64,000 nucleotides of DNA from Oscillospiraceae bacterium. GTDB lineage: Bacteria > Bacillota > Clostridia > Oscillospirales > Acutalibacteraceae. The stretch's first letter is position 1, and the number at the start of each line of letters is the position of its first letter. The translations under genes and the position numbers were made by a program. Where the stretch lies: contig SVPV01000010.1 of assembly GCA_015065725.1 (NCBI GenBank), positions 1 through 64,000 of the forward strand, given 5' to 3'. The notes under the pieces are model-generated. The model saw only the letters and a list, made by a program, of their open reading frames with translations. It searched no databases and was not told the DNA's origin. Below are positions 27,851 through 36,158 of this stretch, piece by piece.

Positions 27851-27911
27851 CAGTTTCGGACATTAAATAATAATATAATTGTAAAAAAAGACTCTATACC
27901 AAAAATTTTTG

Positions 27912-27941
27912 TTGACATAACATAGGTGTTTTTGGTATAAT
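27912..27941 (+). promoter_or_regulatory. Promoter of the rpmH operon
   Basis: TTGACA, 18-base spacer, TATAAT. The leader before rpmH is about 110 bases and includes an imperfect stem at about 27959-27993 (AAGGGG with CCCCTT). Confidence 0.75.
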
Positions 27942-28059
27942 CGATAAGCAATAGTTATAAGGGGAAATTCGCCACGGCACGCTCTGCCCCTTGGTAACTC
28001 GATTTAAACGGATTTAATTAATCTGTTATTAATAACAACCTTAAAGGGAGGGTTTTAGT

Positions 28060-28194
28060 GTGAAAAGAACTTATCAGCCAAAGAAGCTTCATCGCAAAAA
28101 GGAGCATGGTTTTTTAAAGAGAATGGCTACTGCAAACGGTCGCAAGGTGCTTGCACGCCGTAGAGCAAAGGGTAGAAAGCAGTTAACCTATTAA
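28060..28194 (+). CDS. rpmH: Ribosomal protein bL34
   Basis: 44 residues, the universal L34 length and composition: [20 protein letters not shown], then [20 protein letters not shown]. Starts with GTG, with AAAGGGAGGG upstream. First gene of the conserved rpmH-rnpA-yidD-yidC-jag cluster. A short hairpin after the stop may reduce read-through into rnpA. Confidence 0.98.
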   Translation: MKRTYQPKKLHRKKEHGFLKRMATANGRKVLARRRAKGRKQLTY

Positions 28195-28196
28195 TT

Positions 28197-28220
28197 AAAA
28201 GCCACGTTAGTGTGGCTTTT
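28197..28220 (+). terminator. Hairpin between rpmH and rnpA
   Basis: AAAAGCCAC and GTGGCTTTT arms with a six-base loop and T-rich tail. It would act as a partial terminator, giving more rpmH than rnpA message. Confidence 0.65.
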
Positions 28221-28242
28221 ACTTTTAATGGGGGTAAGGTGA

Positions 28243-28596
28243 ATGAAAAACTTTGAAAAGCTTAAGGCTAATTATGATTTTAACCGCCTTTATAGGCGTG
28301 GAAAATCTTTTGTTTCCCCCACAGTAGTAACCTATGTAAGAAAAACTAGCGGAAACCGTATCCGTTTAGGCATTACTGCAAGTAAAAAATTGGGCTCTGC
28401 GGTGGCACGTAATCGTGCAAAAAGGGTTATTACCGCCGCTTTTCGTGAGTGTTTGCCGTGTATTAAGCAGGGGTGCGAAATGGTTATAGTTGCAAGAAGC
28501 CGCATTTTAGACCAAAAAAGCACACAGGTTGCCGAAACACTTAAAAAGCAGATGTTGGCTGCAAATGTTTGGTGTGAAAATGAATATAGTGAGTAA
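28243..28596 (+). CDS. rnpA: Ribonuclease P protein component
   Basis: 117 residues. Protein subunit of RNase P, which matures tRNA 5' ends. The family RNR motif region reads [18 protein letters not shown], and the N-terminus has [13 protein letters not shown]. It follows rpmH and overlaps the yidD start by 17 bases. Confidence 0.97.
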   Translation: MKNFEKLKANYDFNRLYRRGKSFVSPTVVTYVRKTSGNRIRLGITASKKLGSAVARNRAKRVITAAFRECLPCIKQGCEMVIVARSRILDQKSTQVAETLKKQMLAANVWCENEYSE

Positions 28597-28828
28597 AGCG
28601 TTTATTTGGCTTATACGGCTTTATCAAAAGGGTATATCCCCAAAAAAGCCGTCTTGTTGTCGGTTTACACCAACTTGTTCGCAGTACGCTATTGAGGCTA
28701 TTACTTTACACGGTGCCTTTAAAGGCTCTATGCTTAGCGTTTGGCGTATTTTAAGGTGTAATCCTTTTTGTAAGGGCGGGGTTGACCCTGTTCCTGAACC
28801 AAAAAACACTAAAAATCGACAGCAATAG
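28580..28828 (+). CDS. yidD: Membrane protein insertion efficiency factor YidD
   Basis: 82 residues. Small membrane-associated protein that assists YidC. Core: [31 protein letters not shown] and a later [17 protein letters not shown], the family's cysteine-rich pattern. I choose the internal ATG at 28580, which matches the family length; the longer frame starts inside rnpA with no ribosome site. Confidence 0.95.
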   Translation: MNIVSKAFIWLIRLYQKGISPKKPSCCRFTPTCSQYAIEAITLHGAFKGSMLSVWRILRCNPFCKGGVDPVPEPKNTKNRQQ

Positions 28829-28866
28829 TTTTTCCGCACCAAGAATGAAAGGAAAGATTTTAGGTT

Positions 28867-29913
28867 ATGGAAAGCCTATTTAGTTTTATTAATAGACCGC
28901 TGGGTATTATACTTAGATATATCGCAGGTCTTGTGGGCGGTAATTTTGCCGCTTCGGTGTTAATATTTACATTGCTAATCAATTTAGCACTTATACCGCT
29001 AACCGTAAAAAGTCAGAAATCTTCGGTACAACAGCTTCGCATTAAGCCCAAGCTTGACGATATCAAAAAACGTTATGCCGACGATAAGCAAAGGCAAAAC
29101 GAGGAAATGCAGAAGCTTTATCAAGAGGAAAAGGTTTCCATGTCGGGCGGCTGTCTTCCTATGATTTTACGCCTTGTACTTATGATGAGTATTTATTGGC
29201 TTATTTTATCACCTCTTACCTATATGACGGGTGTTGATTCTTCACGCGTTAAGAATGTTTCAACCGTTATTTCTCAGGGTATGGAGGAGCTTAAAAAAGA
29301 AGACCTTGAAAAGTACAACTTATATAGCAAGGAGCTTGACTTAGATGCAAAATCTGCAAGAAGTAATGAGCTTAGCGTTGTACGAATAATCAGAAACGAA
29401 AAAATTGATATTCACGATATACTTTCTGAAAAAGAATATGAGAAAATTAAAGAGGATTTAGAGTATATCAAGAAAAAGGATAAAGAGGTTGGTATTGACT
29501 ATACCCTTTTCTCCGATAAGCTTGACTTAACACAAAAGCCTCATTTTTCAATGGATATTTTTAATGCGTGGAAGCCGATTTGGCTTATCCCGATAGGTGC
29601 GTTTTTAGCACAGATGCTTACAAGCTTGCTTTCTATGTATCAACAGAAGAAGCAGAATCCCGATGCACCGAGTATGGCGGGTATGATGCTTACAATGCCG
29701 TTGTTCTCACTCTTTATCGGCTTTACTTTGCCTGGCGGTGTTGGATTTTATTGGATTTGTTCGTCCCTTGTCGGCGGAATAGTCCAGTTTGTAATGCAGG
29801 GCTTTTACGGTCCGCAAAAGCTTTTGGCGGCAGAACGCTCTAAAGAGCTTAAAGAGAGAGCAATAATTGAAATTAAACAAAAAACAAATGCCGATAAAAA
29901 GGTAGAGGAATAA
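28867..29913 (+). CDS. yidC: Membrane protein insertase YidC/OxaA
   Basis: 348 residues, longer than Bacillus SpoIIIJ (about 260). Inserts membrane proteins beside the Sec translocon. Five helices: the first at about 13-37, the LVLMMSIYWLILSPLTY helix near 105-120, and the C-terminal helices with LPGGVGFYWICSSLVG. Between helices two and three lies a hydrophilic insertion of about 90 charged residues (about 135-225) rich in Lys and Glu. The N-terminus lacks the lipobox seen in Bacillus. Ribosome site AAAGGAAAG. Confidence 0.93.
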   Translation: MESLFSFINRPLGIILRYIAGLVGGNFAASVLIFTLLINLALIPLTVKSQKSSVQQLRIKPKLDDIKKRYADDKQRQNEEMQKLYQEEKVSMSGGCLPMILRLVLMMSIYWLILSPLTYMTGVDSSRVKNVSTVISQGMEELKKEDLEKYNLYSKELDLDAKSARSNELSVVRIIRNEKIDIHDILSEKEYEKIKEDLEYIKKKDKEVGIDYTLFSDKLDLTQKPHFSMDIFNAWKPIWLIPIGAFLAQMLTSLLSMYQQKKQNPDAPSMAGMMLTMPLFSLFIGFTLPGGVGFYWICSSLVGGIVQFVMQGFYGPQKLLAAERSKELKERAIIEIKQKTNADKKVEE

Positions 29914-29926
29914 GGAGGATTTCCTT

Positions 29927-30868
29927 TTGATTAAAGAAGCAATAGGCGTTGGCGAAACTATTGAGGAAGCCAAAGAAAATGCTATAGCTCAATTAAACGC
30001 CAAGGTTGACGATGATATACAATTTGATGTTTTAGCTACCCCTAAAAAGAAGGTTTTAGGTCTTTTTGGCGGTGCTAAGGCAGAGGTTAAAGCTTTTATT
30101 GAGCTTCCTGATGAAAAACCAAAGAAAAACAACAAAAAACAAAACACAAAGAGTGATAAAAATCCTCAAAAGGCAGAAAAGGCTGAAAAAGCTTCTGAAA
30201 CAAAGAAGTCCTCAACCGAAAAAACGGTTGCTGATGACTTGAGTGATGCTGTTGACGCCGATACTTTAGCTGCTGATTCACAACCCGCAAGAGCAGTAGC
30301 TTATATCAGAAGCATTTTAAAGGAATTTGGTTGTAATGATACCAAAATCAAGGTTGCAGAGCGTCAAGGCGGTGCATATATTATGCTTGAGGGTGAGGGC
30401 CTTGGTGCTATAATCGGCCATAGAGGTGAAACCCTTGATGCACTTCAGTATCTTGCAGGTCTTGCAGCTAATGGTGCAGGCGGATATTATAAGGTTTCGC
30501 TTAATATCGGCGATTACCGTGAAAGACGTGAGCAAACACTCACAGCCCTTGCAAAGCGTGTGTCTGAACAGGTGCTTCGCACAGGCAAAAACCGCACGTT
30601 AGAGCCAATGAATCCTTATGAGCGTAGAATAATTCATACCGCTGTTCAAGAAATAGAGGGTGTTGTTTCTAACTCTTTTGGTGAGGGAAGTGCACGTAGG
30701 GTTGTAATCTCTCTGGAGGGTGGAGACCCCCGTCCCCAAAGACGTGAGGGAGGTAGAGGCAGAAACGGTAATAGAGATAAAAACCGCCGCCCCTCTAACA
30801 AGGTAGAAGCTCCCGTTAGAGAGCCTAAAAAGGATAGCGATATTCCGCTTTACGGAAAAATCAACTAA
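29927..30868 (+). CDS. jag: RNA-binding protein Jag/KhpB
   Basis: 313 residues. Jag-N domain (about 1-55), a low-complexity Lys/Glu-rich linker (about 60-115), a KH domain with IIGHRGETLDALQYL and an R3H domain ending in GEGSARRVVI, then an Arg/Gly-rich tail. KhpB binds small RNAs and affects cell division and elongation in streptococci. It starts with TTG after TAAGGAGG. Last gene of the cluster; mnmE and mnmG, which often follow, are not here. Confidence 0.92.
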   Translation: MIKEAIGVGETIEEAKENAIAQLNAKVDDDIQFDVLATPKKKVLGLFGGAKAEVKAFIELPDEKPKKNNKKQNTKSDKNPQKAEKAEKASETKKSSTEKTVADDLSDAVDADTLAADSQPARAVAYIRSILKEFGCNDTKIKVAERQGGAYIMLEGEGLGAIIGHRGETLDALQYLAGLAANGAGGYYKVSLNIGDYRERREQTLTALAKRVSEQVLRTGKNRTLEPMNPYERRIIHTAVQEIEGVVSNSFGEGSARRVVISLEGGDPRPQRREGGRGRNGNRDKNRRPSNKVEAPVREPKKDSDIPLYGKIN

Positions 30869-30883
30869 TTAAAAACCAGAATT

Positions 30884-30922
30884 GCCCCGAACACAGCAAA
30901 ACTGTATTCGGGGCGTTGTTTT
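30884..30922 (+). terminator. Terminator after jag
   Basis: Stem GCCCCGAACACAG against CTGTATTCGGGGC with one mismatch, followed by a GTTGTTTTA tail. Confidence 0.75.
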
Positions 30923-30940
30923 ATCTTAAAGAAACCGAAA

Positions 30941-30965
30941 GGGCGGTCGCCAAAGACGACCGCCC
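30941..30965 (-). terminator. Hairpin, probable terminator for the minus strand
   Basis: Perfect nine-base arms GGGCGGTCG and CGACCGCCC. In the minus direction a T-rich tail follows, so it could end the transcript of the micro-gene at 31172-31360. Confidence 0.6.
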
Positions 30966-31171
30966 ATCTTAAATTGTTCTATTATTAAATTTATTATTAT
31001 TGAAGACTTTTACCTCTTTTACAATAGTTTATATAATCTATATTTACTTTATATTAAAAATACTCACTAAAGAATTTTACGAAAAATTAATTGTACATTG
31101 GTACCACCCGAAACTCAAATTTTGAAATCTCTGTTTACTCTTACTGTGACAATCATATTTACATCACCGAG
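30966..31171. other. AT-rich gene-free stretch
   Basis: No convincing gene on either strand. It is the 3' part of the minus-strand transcript that starts near 31375. A GGGTGGTACC block (minus strand, 31100-31109) recalls the T-box core, but the other T-box elements are missing. Confidence 0.5.
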
Positions 31172-31360
31172 CTATCTATATATAATTTCCTTTTTCGGAT
31201 AAGATTTTTTCTTAAATTCAATTGAGTAGTTAACTATTTCATTGGAATCACCAAAGTCTAAATTTTTTGTCGGCTTCGGCTAACTTACTTCATTGGACTC
31301 ACCACTTTCGTTTTGTTTTTCTTGGTGTGCAGGCGGATTTTCCATCCTCACTGTGCTCAC
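31172..31360 (-). pseudogene. Amber-interrupted micro-gene
   Basis: Minus-strand frame starting GTG after AGAAAGG (31360). It encodes 26 residues (MSTVRMENPPAHQEK...), then TAG at 31280-31282, then continues open in the same frame for 36 more codons to a second TAG at 31172. The two halves hold near-repeats GESNEVS and GDSNEIV. A consensus promoter (TTGACA, 17 bases, TAATAT; 31382-31410) lies just upstream. It could be a real 26-residue peptide, a gene broken by one nonsense change, or read-through. I do not recognise a family. Confidence 0.35.
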
Positions 31361-31381
31361 TCCCTTCCTTTCTGTGACTTT

Positions 31382-31410
31382 ATATTACCACAATTATAAA
31401 CAAATGTCAA
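31382..31410 (-). promoter_or_regulatory. Promoter of the micro-gene
   Basis: Minus strand TTGACA, 17-base spacer, TAATAT. A perfect DnaA-box word (TGTGGATAA, 31417-31425) lies just upstream, but only one, so not an origin. The rest of 31411-31553 shows nothing I can support. Confidence 0.65.
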
Positions 31411-31553
31411 GCGTTTTGTGGATAAAATTTATATAATTTCACGAAAAATCGATTTTTTTACCTTTTGAACAAAACAAAAAAGTATTTTAAGTGCAATTTG
31501 CGAATAAAAACTTGGCGAATTTTGAAATGGTGCTTTTTAAGGCAAAATAATGC

Positions 31554-31582
31554 TTGACAAAAATATGGCTTTGTAATATAAT
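31554..31582 (+). promoter_or_regulatory. Promoter of tRNA-Thr
   Basis: TTGACA, 17-base spacer, TATAAT, 20 bases before the tRNA. Confidence 0.8.
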
Positions 31583-31601
31583 AATTTGGTCAACCGAATA
31601 T

Positions 31602-31677
<76 letters not shown>

Positions 31678-31711
31678 GAAAAAGTCCTGTTCTTTCGAAC
31701 ATGACTTTTTC
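31678..31711 (+). terminator. Terminator after tRNA-Thr
   Basis: Arms AAAAAGTCCTGTTC and GAACATGACTTTTT (one mismatch) closed by a short loop, ending in T5. Confidence 0.75.
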
Positions 31712-31882
31712 AATTAAATCCGTCCTTGCGGACGGAATAAATCCATCTTCGATGGATGAAATCACTTCGTGATGAAATCCGACTTCGTCGGGTTTGGGGA
31801 CGGATTTAATTTCATCTGCGAAGCAGATTTCATCCAAGCGACGCTTGGTTTTCATCGTGAGCAAGCGAACGATTTCATTAAC
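31712..31882. repeat. Nested array of short TTCG-loop palindromes
   Basis: In the 341-base gap before the PHP gene. An outer perfect 14-base stem (31712-31725 with 31798-31811) encloses consecutive small hairpins: 31720-31735 (CCGTCC, TTGC loop), 31741-31757 (ATCCATC), 31761-31773 (ATCAC), 31779-31791 (CCGAC). Outside it follow 31814-31828 (ATCTGC), 31834-31848 (CCAAGC) and a weaker one near 31855-31875. Most are separated by GAAAT or its complement ATTTC. Arms differ, spacers agree. No coding frame is plausible. From 31883 to 32018 I see only the PHP gene's upstream sequence. Confidence 0.8.
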
Positions 31883-32018
31883 CCTTGCACCGCCATTTAT
31901 GATATGGTACAATACTCTCAAAAGAGTAAAAAGCTGCTATCAAAAAATGGTTAGCTGATAGGGAGTTTTCTTTTTTCAAAAACTATAGCAAAAATTCTTT
32001 CAAAAGAGGGTATAGACG

Positions 32019-32819
32019 ATGTTAAGTAATTTACATACACATTCGGTTTTTTGTGACGGTAAAAATACGCTGGAAGAAATCGTTTTAGAGGCTATAGGTA
32101 AAGGGTTTTGCTCTATCGGGTTTTCGGGGCATGGATACACCAATTTTGATTCCCAGTATTGTATGCAAGACACAGACGGTTATATTTGTGAGATAAACCG
32201 CCTTAAGAAAAAGTACAAGAAAGAAATTGAAATTTATTTAGGTGTGGAGGAAGACGCGTTTTCTCCTGTGAACCGTGAGGATTTTGAATATATTATTGGG
32301 TCATCTCACTATTTATTGGCTGATGGACAGCATTATCCTGTTGACTTAAATTATGATTGTTTAAAAAAATGCCTACCGCTTTTTGAGAATAATCCTGCCT
32401 TAATGGCACACGCATACTACAAACCGTTTTGTGAATATATTTCTAAAAGAAAGCCCGATATAGTTGGACATTTTGATTTAATAACAAAGTTTGATGAGTT
32501 GGAAAATTCATTGTTTTTAGAAAATCAAGAATACAATAAGGTTGCGGAAGAATATATGCTGTATGCCGCAAAATCAGGTTGTTTGTTTGAAGTAAATACA
32601 GGTGCTATATCCCGCGGATTTAGAACAACACCGTATCCATATAATAACCTTTTACAGATTTTAAGAAAAAACGGAAACGGTGTGGTATTGACATCGGACA
32701 GTCACGAAGTTACTACTTTATCCTATGGATTTGAAGAAGCAAAAAAGATGTTAAAGAATATAGGATTCGACCATACATATATACTTTATAAGGGTGAATT
32801 TATAAAGGATATTTTATAA
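32019..32819 (+). CDS. PHP-domain phosphoesterase, HisJ/HisK-like
   Basis: 266 residues, the size of class III histidinol-phosphatases. The PHP metal ligands appear in order: LHTHSVFCDG (HxH, D), GFSGHG (His), the LGVEED glutamate, GSSHYL (His), HFDLITK, and VLTSDSHE (Asp, His). Family members release phosphate from histidinol phosphate, but without other his genes nearby another small phosphoester is possible. The ATG follows an AAAGAGGGT site. A terminator lies downstream. Confidence 0.82.
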   Translation: MLSNLHTHSVFCDGKNTLEEIVLEAIGKGFCSIGFSGHGYTNFDSQYCMQDTDGYICEINRLKKKYKKEIEIYLGVEEDAFSPVNREDFEYIIGSSHYLLADGQHYPVDLNYDCLKKCLPLFENNPALMAHAYYKPFCEYISKRKPDIVGHFDLITKFDELENSLFLENQEYNKVAEEYMLYAAKSGCLFEVNTGAISRGFRTTPYPYNNLLQILRKNGNGVVLTSDSHEVTTLSYGFEEAKKMLKNIGFDHTYILYKGEFIKDIL

Positions 32820-32861
32820 GACTAAACTGATAAATATTAATAATGTTGATATGGTATAGAA

Positions 32862-32904
32862 ACAACCCGCAAGATTTTTGACCTTGCGGGTTGTAGTTTT
32901 ATAC
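32862..32904. terminator. Terminator, PHP gene / DUF6512-like gene
   Basis: Twelve-base arms ACAACCCGCAAG and CTTGCGGGTTGT with a T-rich tail. Confidence 0.85.
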
Positions 32905-32972
32905 CTTTTTAAATTCAAAATAATAGGTTTGCTCTTTTTACAGGTTATTTTATCCCAACCCGTTTTTAAAGG

Positions 32973-33473
32973 CTAAGGACTTACAAACAGTGCTATTTTA
33001 GGCGGATAAATGCTAAAAACAATATATAAAATGGTTAGAATTAATACGGTAATATTTAAAAGGTTTTGGTTTGGGGTATGTTTATTTGAAGCGGTGAATT
33101 TATAGGCGATAAAAAATGCAAATGCAACACAAACATAAAATATAGATATATCAACTGCCGTTAAATTATAACCCAAAGCTCCCGAATAGGTGTAAAACAA
33201 AACAGGTATCAAAAAAGTACCGCAAACAGCACCAAACAAAATACCGTCTTTAATTTTTGGGTATTTTGTTGTTAAATCGCGTTTTTTATAAAGCGAAAAT
33301 AAAACCATAGGGAAAAAGAGAAGCTTTGTATGCTCCCATACCGACTCGTTTTGGGCTGTAAAAAGTCCTACCAAAAAATTATTGCCCGATAAATCATACA
33401 AAAAATGAAAAAGCGTACCTAAAATGCTGACAAATATAAATCCTATAAACATATATTCTTTTAAATTTTTCAT
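32973..33473 (-). CDS. DUF6512-like membrane protein
   Basis: 166 residues and five hydrophobic helices. The FLYDLSGNNFLVGLF and NESVWEHTKLLFFPM segments match what I recall of the DUF6512 family of small Firmicute membrane proteins, whose function is unknown. The conserved Glu, Trp and His in NESVWEH may form a functional site. Three in-frame starts lie within ten bases (GTG, ATG, ATG); I took the last ATG, which has GGGTGAT at workable spacing. Confidence 0.72.
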   Translation of the reverse strand: MKNLKEYMFIGFIFVSILGTLFHFLYDLSGNNFLVGLFTAQNESVWEHTKLLFFPMVLFSLYKKRDLTTKYPKIKDGILFGAVCGTFLIPVLFYTYSGALGYNLTAVDISIFYVCVAFAFFIAYKFTASNKHTPNQNLLNITVLILTILYIVFSIYPPKIALFVSP

Positions 33474-33552
33474 AAGCATCACCCATATATAGTATTATTT
33501 ATGAGTTTAACTTAATACTATCAAGTTTTTGGTGTTTGTATAATAAAGCGTA

Positions 33553-33581
33553 TTGCAATTTTCTCTCATTCGTGGTATAAT
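33553..33581 (+). promoter_or_regulatory. Promoter of the GH2 gene
   Basis: TTGCAA, 17-base spacer, TATAAT. A palindromic TTAATTGGTTTAATTAA word right after the start point (about 33587-33603) is a possible operator for a sugar-responsive repressor. Confidence 0.6.
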
Positions 33582-33643
33582 TTAGTTAATTGGTTTAATT
33601 AATTAGCCAGCTGACCAGAAAACAAAAGAAAGAGGAGAAAATT

Positions 33644-36091
33644 ATGCTACTTAACGGTAAATGGAGTTGCCAAATTAGCGACGGTAAAGAGCATGACTAT
33701 ACTTTAGATGGAAATGTGCCAGGTTGTGTTCACACTGACCTTATTAATGCAGGAATTATCAAGGATATTTTTTGGCGGACAAATGCCGACGATATCCAGT
33801 GGATTGAAAATTGCAATGTTACATATTCGAGGCACTTTAGTGTCGAAAAGCTAGAAAAGAATGCGGTTTTAATTTTCGAGGGATTAGACGTATATTGCGA
33901 TTTATATCTTAACGGTAAAAAATTAGGCTCGGCAGACGATATGTTCTACGGCGTAGAATTCCCTGTAGACGATATTTTAGTAGAGGGCGACAATTTCCTA
34001 GAAGTAAAATTCTTTTCTCCTATCAAAGAGGTAGAGGGCAAGCCGAAGCGTGAGGGTGCCTTTACTACCGAGCGTTTACACACCAGACGTATTCAGTGCA
34101 CATACGGTTGGGATTGGGTTGGCAGATTTGTTACTATGGGTATATTCAGAGATGTACGTCTTGAATTTATCAAAAAGGACTATTTGAACGATGTGTATGT
34201 TTATACCGACAACATTAACCCATACTCAGCACAGGTAGGCGTAAAAACCGGCTTTTTAAATATTTCTAATGACGCGTATGTTAATTTAAAGATTCTTTCT
34301 CCCGAGGGTGAATGTATTTATAAAAAGAGCAGAAGAATTTTAAGTGACGAATTATGCGAGTTAATAGACATTAAAAATCCTAAGCTTTGGTATCCGTCGG
34401 GTTACGGCGAACAGCCTCTTTATACCCTTATTGCAGAATGTAACGGCAGAGAAATCAAAACCACCTTTGGTATACGTACCGTAAGAATTTTGGAAATTGA
34501 GGACGAAGAGGGTAGCCGTGAGGCACTAAAGGCTAAAGAAATCAAGAAATACGACCACCTTATTGAATGGGATAAAAATGAGGGCTCGTCTTGCTTTATT
34601 GTGCTTATAAATGATTTAAAGATTTTCTGCAAGGGCGGAAACTGGGTACCCTCAGAGCCATTCCCCTCTGATGAGGACGACGAAAAGATTGATATGTGCG
34701 TAAGAATGGCAAAATATGCAGGCGTAAATATGCTTCGTGTTTGGGGTGGCGGTATTTTAGAAAAACCTGCATTTTATGAGGCTTGCGACAAGTACGGAAT
34801 AATGGTAACACAGGACTTCTTTATGGCTTGCGGCAATTATCCTGAAGAAGACGACTGTTTTATTGAGCAACTCAAAAAAGAAAGCCGTCATACTGCACTT
34901 AAAATACGCAATCATCCGTCACTTGTTTGGTGGTCGGGCGATAACGAAAATGCTGTAAACGGTGACGAAAATCAAGAGTACTATATGGGCAGACGTGCCG
35001 CTTTAGAGGGTATCGAGCCTGTATTAAAGGTATATGACCCCAAGCGTAGATTTTTACCGTCCAGCCCATACGGCGGTTTCCCGTACGCTTCGGCTGTTAG
35101 GGGTACCAGCCACAACTCACAATACCTAAGCTATTTCTTTGAGTACATAAGAACGGGCGACTTAACAGATTATCGTCGTTATTTTGAAAGATATATAACA
35201 CGCTTTACTGTAGAACAGCCAATCTTGGGGCTACCGTACATTTCAAGTCTGCTTAAGTTTATGACAGAGGAAGACATATATGCTGATGATTACGCGGTTA
35301 TGGAATACCACTGTAAAAACAATCCTGCCTTTGACAACACCACTCTTTACGAATATGCGTTAAAGATGGGCGAGGGAATTTTCGGTAAATACACCGACGC
35401 CAAAGACAGAATTGAAAAGATGCAGAGGCTTCAGTGCGAGTGGCTTAGAATAAGCCTTGAAATGTACAGAAGAAATCAGTGGTTCTCATCGGGTATTATT
35501 TATTGGATGTTTAACGACTGCTGGCCCGCATCAAACAGTTGGTCTATTGTAGATTATTACAATATGCCAAAGCCCGCTTACTATACCTTTAAGCGTTGTG
35601 CGGCACCCGTGTTGGCTTCAATTACTAAGGAAGACGGAAATTATGCGGTATATATTTCCAATAACGGACTAAAAAATACAACGGGTAAAGCAAAGCTTTA
35701 TGTTTATGATATTATTTCGGGCAAAGAAAAGGTTATAAAGAAGTTCAATATCGAAAGCACAGCTAACGAAACCTATGTTGCTGTTAGCGTACCCGAAACT
35801 GCTTTCGAGGGCAAACTAACAGAGAGAACGGTTATTTTGTGTGACATTACTACCGATTTGGGCTGTGACAGAGCATTTTATTTGCCGTTTAACTGGGATA
35901 AAATGCCTTGGGAAAAGGGCGAGCCGATATTAGAAAAGGTTACCGATAGTGAAATAACCGTAACTTCTAATGTGACCATTCCGAATGTTCTTGTTGATGT
36001 TCCGTATATGCTCAACGAAAACGGATATTTCCTTAAAAAAGGCGAGAAGAAAACGGTTGCTGTTTTAAAGGACAGAAATTTCGGATTTTAA
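33644..36091 (+). CDS. Glycoside hydrolase family 2, beta-mannosidase-like
   Basis: 815 residues, cytoplasmic (no signal peptide). N-terminal jelly-roll sugar-binding domain (about 1-180) with CTYGWDWVGRFVTMG, an Ig-like domain (about 190-280), a TIM barrel and a short C-terminal beta domain. The acid/base Glu is in WWSGDNE (about residue 435). The nucleophile is probably Glu524 in FTVEQPILGLP. Such enzymes remove mannose from mannan or N-glycan fragments imported by the cell. It is alone: no transporter or other mannan genes lie nearby. GAGGAGA precedes the ATG. Confidence 0.88.
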   Translation: MLLNGKWSCQISDGKEHDYTLDGNVPGCVHTDLINAGIIKDIFWRTNADDIQWIENCNVTYSRHFSVEKLEKNAVLIFEGLDVYCDLYLNGKKLGSADDMFYGVEFPVDDILVEGDNFLEVKFFSPIKEVEGKPKREGAFTTERLHTRRIQCTYGWDWVGRFVTMGIFRDVRLEFIKKDYLNDVYVYTDNINPYSAQVGVKTGFLNISNDAYVNLKILSPEGECIYKKSRRILSDELCELIDIKNPKLWYPSGYGEQPLYTLIAECNGREIKTTFGIRTVRILEIEDEEGSREALKAKEIKKYDHLIEWDKNEGSSCFIVLINDLKIFCKGGNWVPSEPFPSDEDDEKIDMCVRMAKYAGVNMLRVWGGGILEKPAFYEACDKYGIMVTQDFFMACGNYPEEDDCFIEQLKKESRHTALKIRNHPSLVWWSGDNENAVNGDENQEYYMGRRAALEGIEPVLKVYDPKRRFLPSSPYGGFPYASAVRGTSHNSQYLSYFFEYIRTGDLTDYRRYFERYITRFTVEQPILGLPYISSLLKFMTEEDIYADDYAVMEYHCKNNPAFDNTTLYEYALKMGEGIFGKYTDAKDRIEKMQRLQCEWLRISLEMYRRNQWFSSGIIYWMFNDCWPASNSWSIVDYYNMPKPAYYTFKRCAAPVLASITKEDGNYAVYISNNGLKNTTGKAKLYVYDIISGKEKVIKKFNIESTANETYVAVSVPETAFEGKLTERTVILCDITTDLGCDRAFYLPFNWDKMPWEKGEPILEKVTDSEITVTSNVTIPNVLVDVPYMLNENGYFLKKGEKKTVAVLKDRNFGF

Positions 36092-36111
36092 TTAGTCTGA
36101 CAAAATATTAA

Positions 36112-36140
36112 AACGGGCGAACATTGTTCGCCCGTTAATT
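36112..36140. terminator. Bidirectional terminator, GH2 / UPF0210
   Basis: Eleven-base arms AACGGGCGAAC and GTTCGCCCGTT around ATT, between convergent genes. Confidence 0.88.
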
Positions 36141-36158
36141 TTATTTGTTTTTACTGTT

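Noticed and set aside
31100..31109. GGGTGGTACC on the minus strand as a T-box core
   Set aside because: No stem I specifier loop, no terminator pairing and no aminoacyl-tRNA or biosynthesis gene downstream.
31000..31553. Replication origin near the rpmH cluster
   Set aside because: Only one DnaA-box word (31417-31425) and no dnaA or dnaN; lepA is upstream of rpmH instead.
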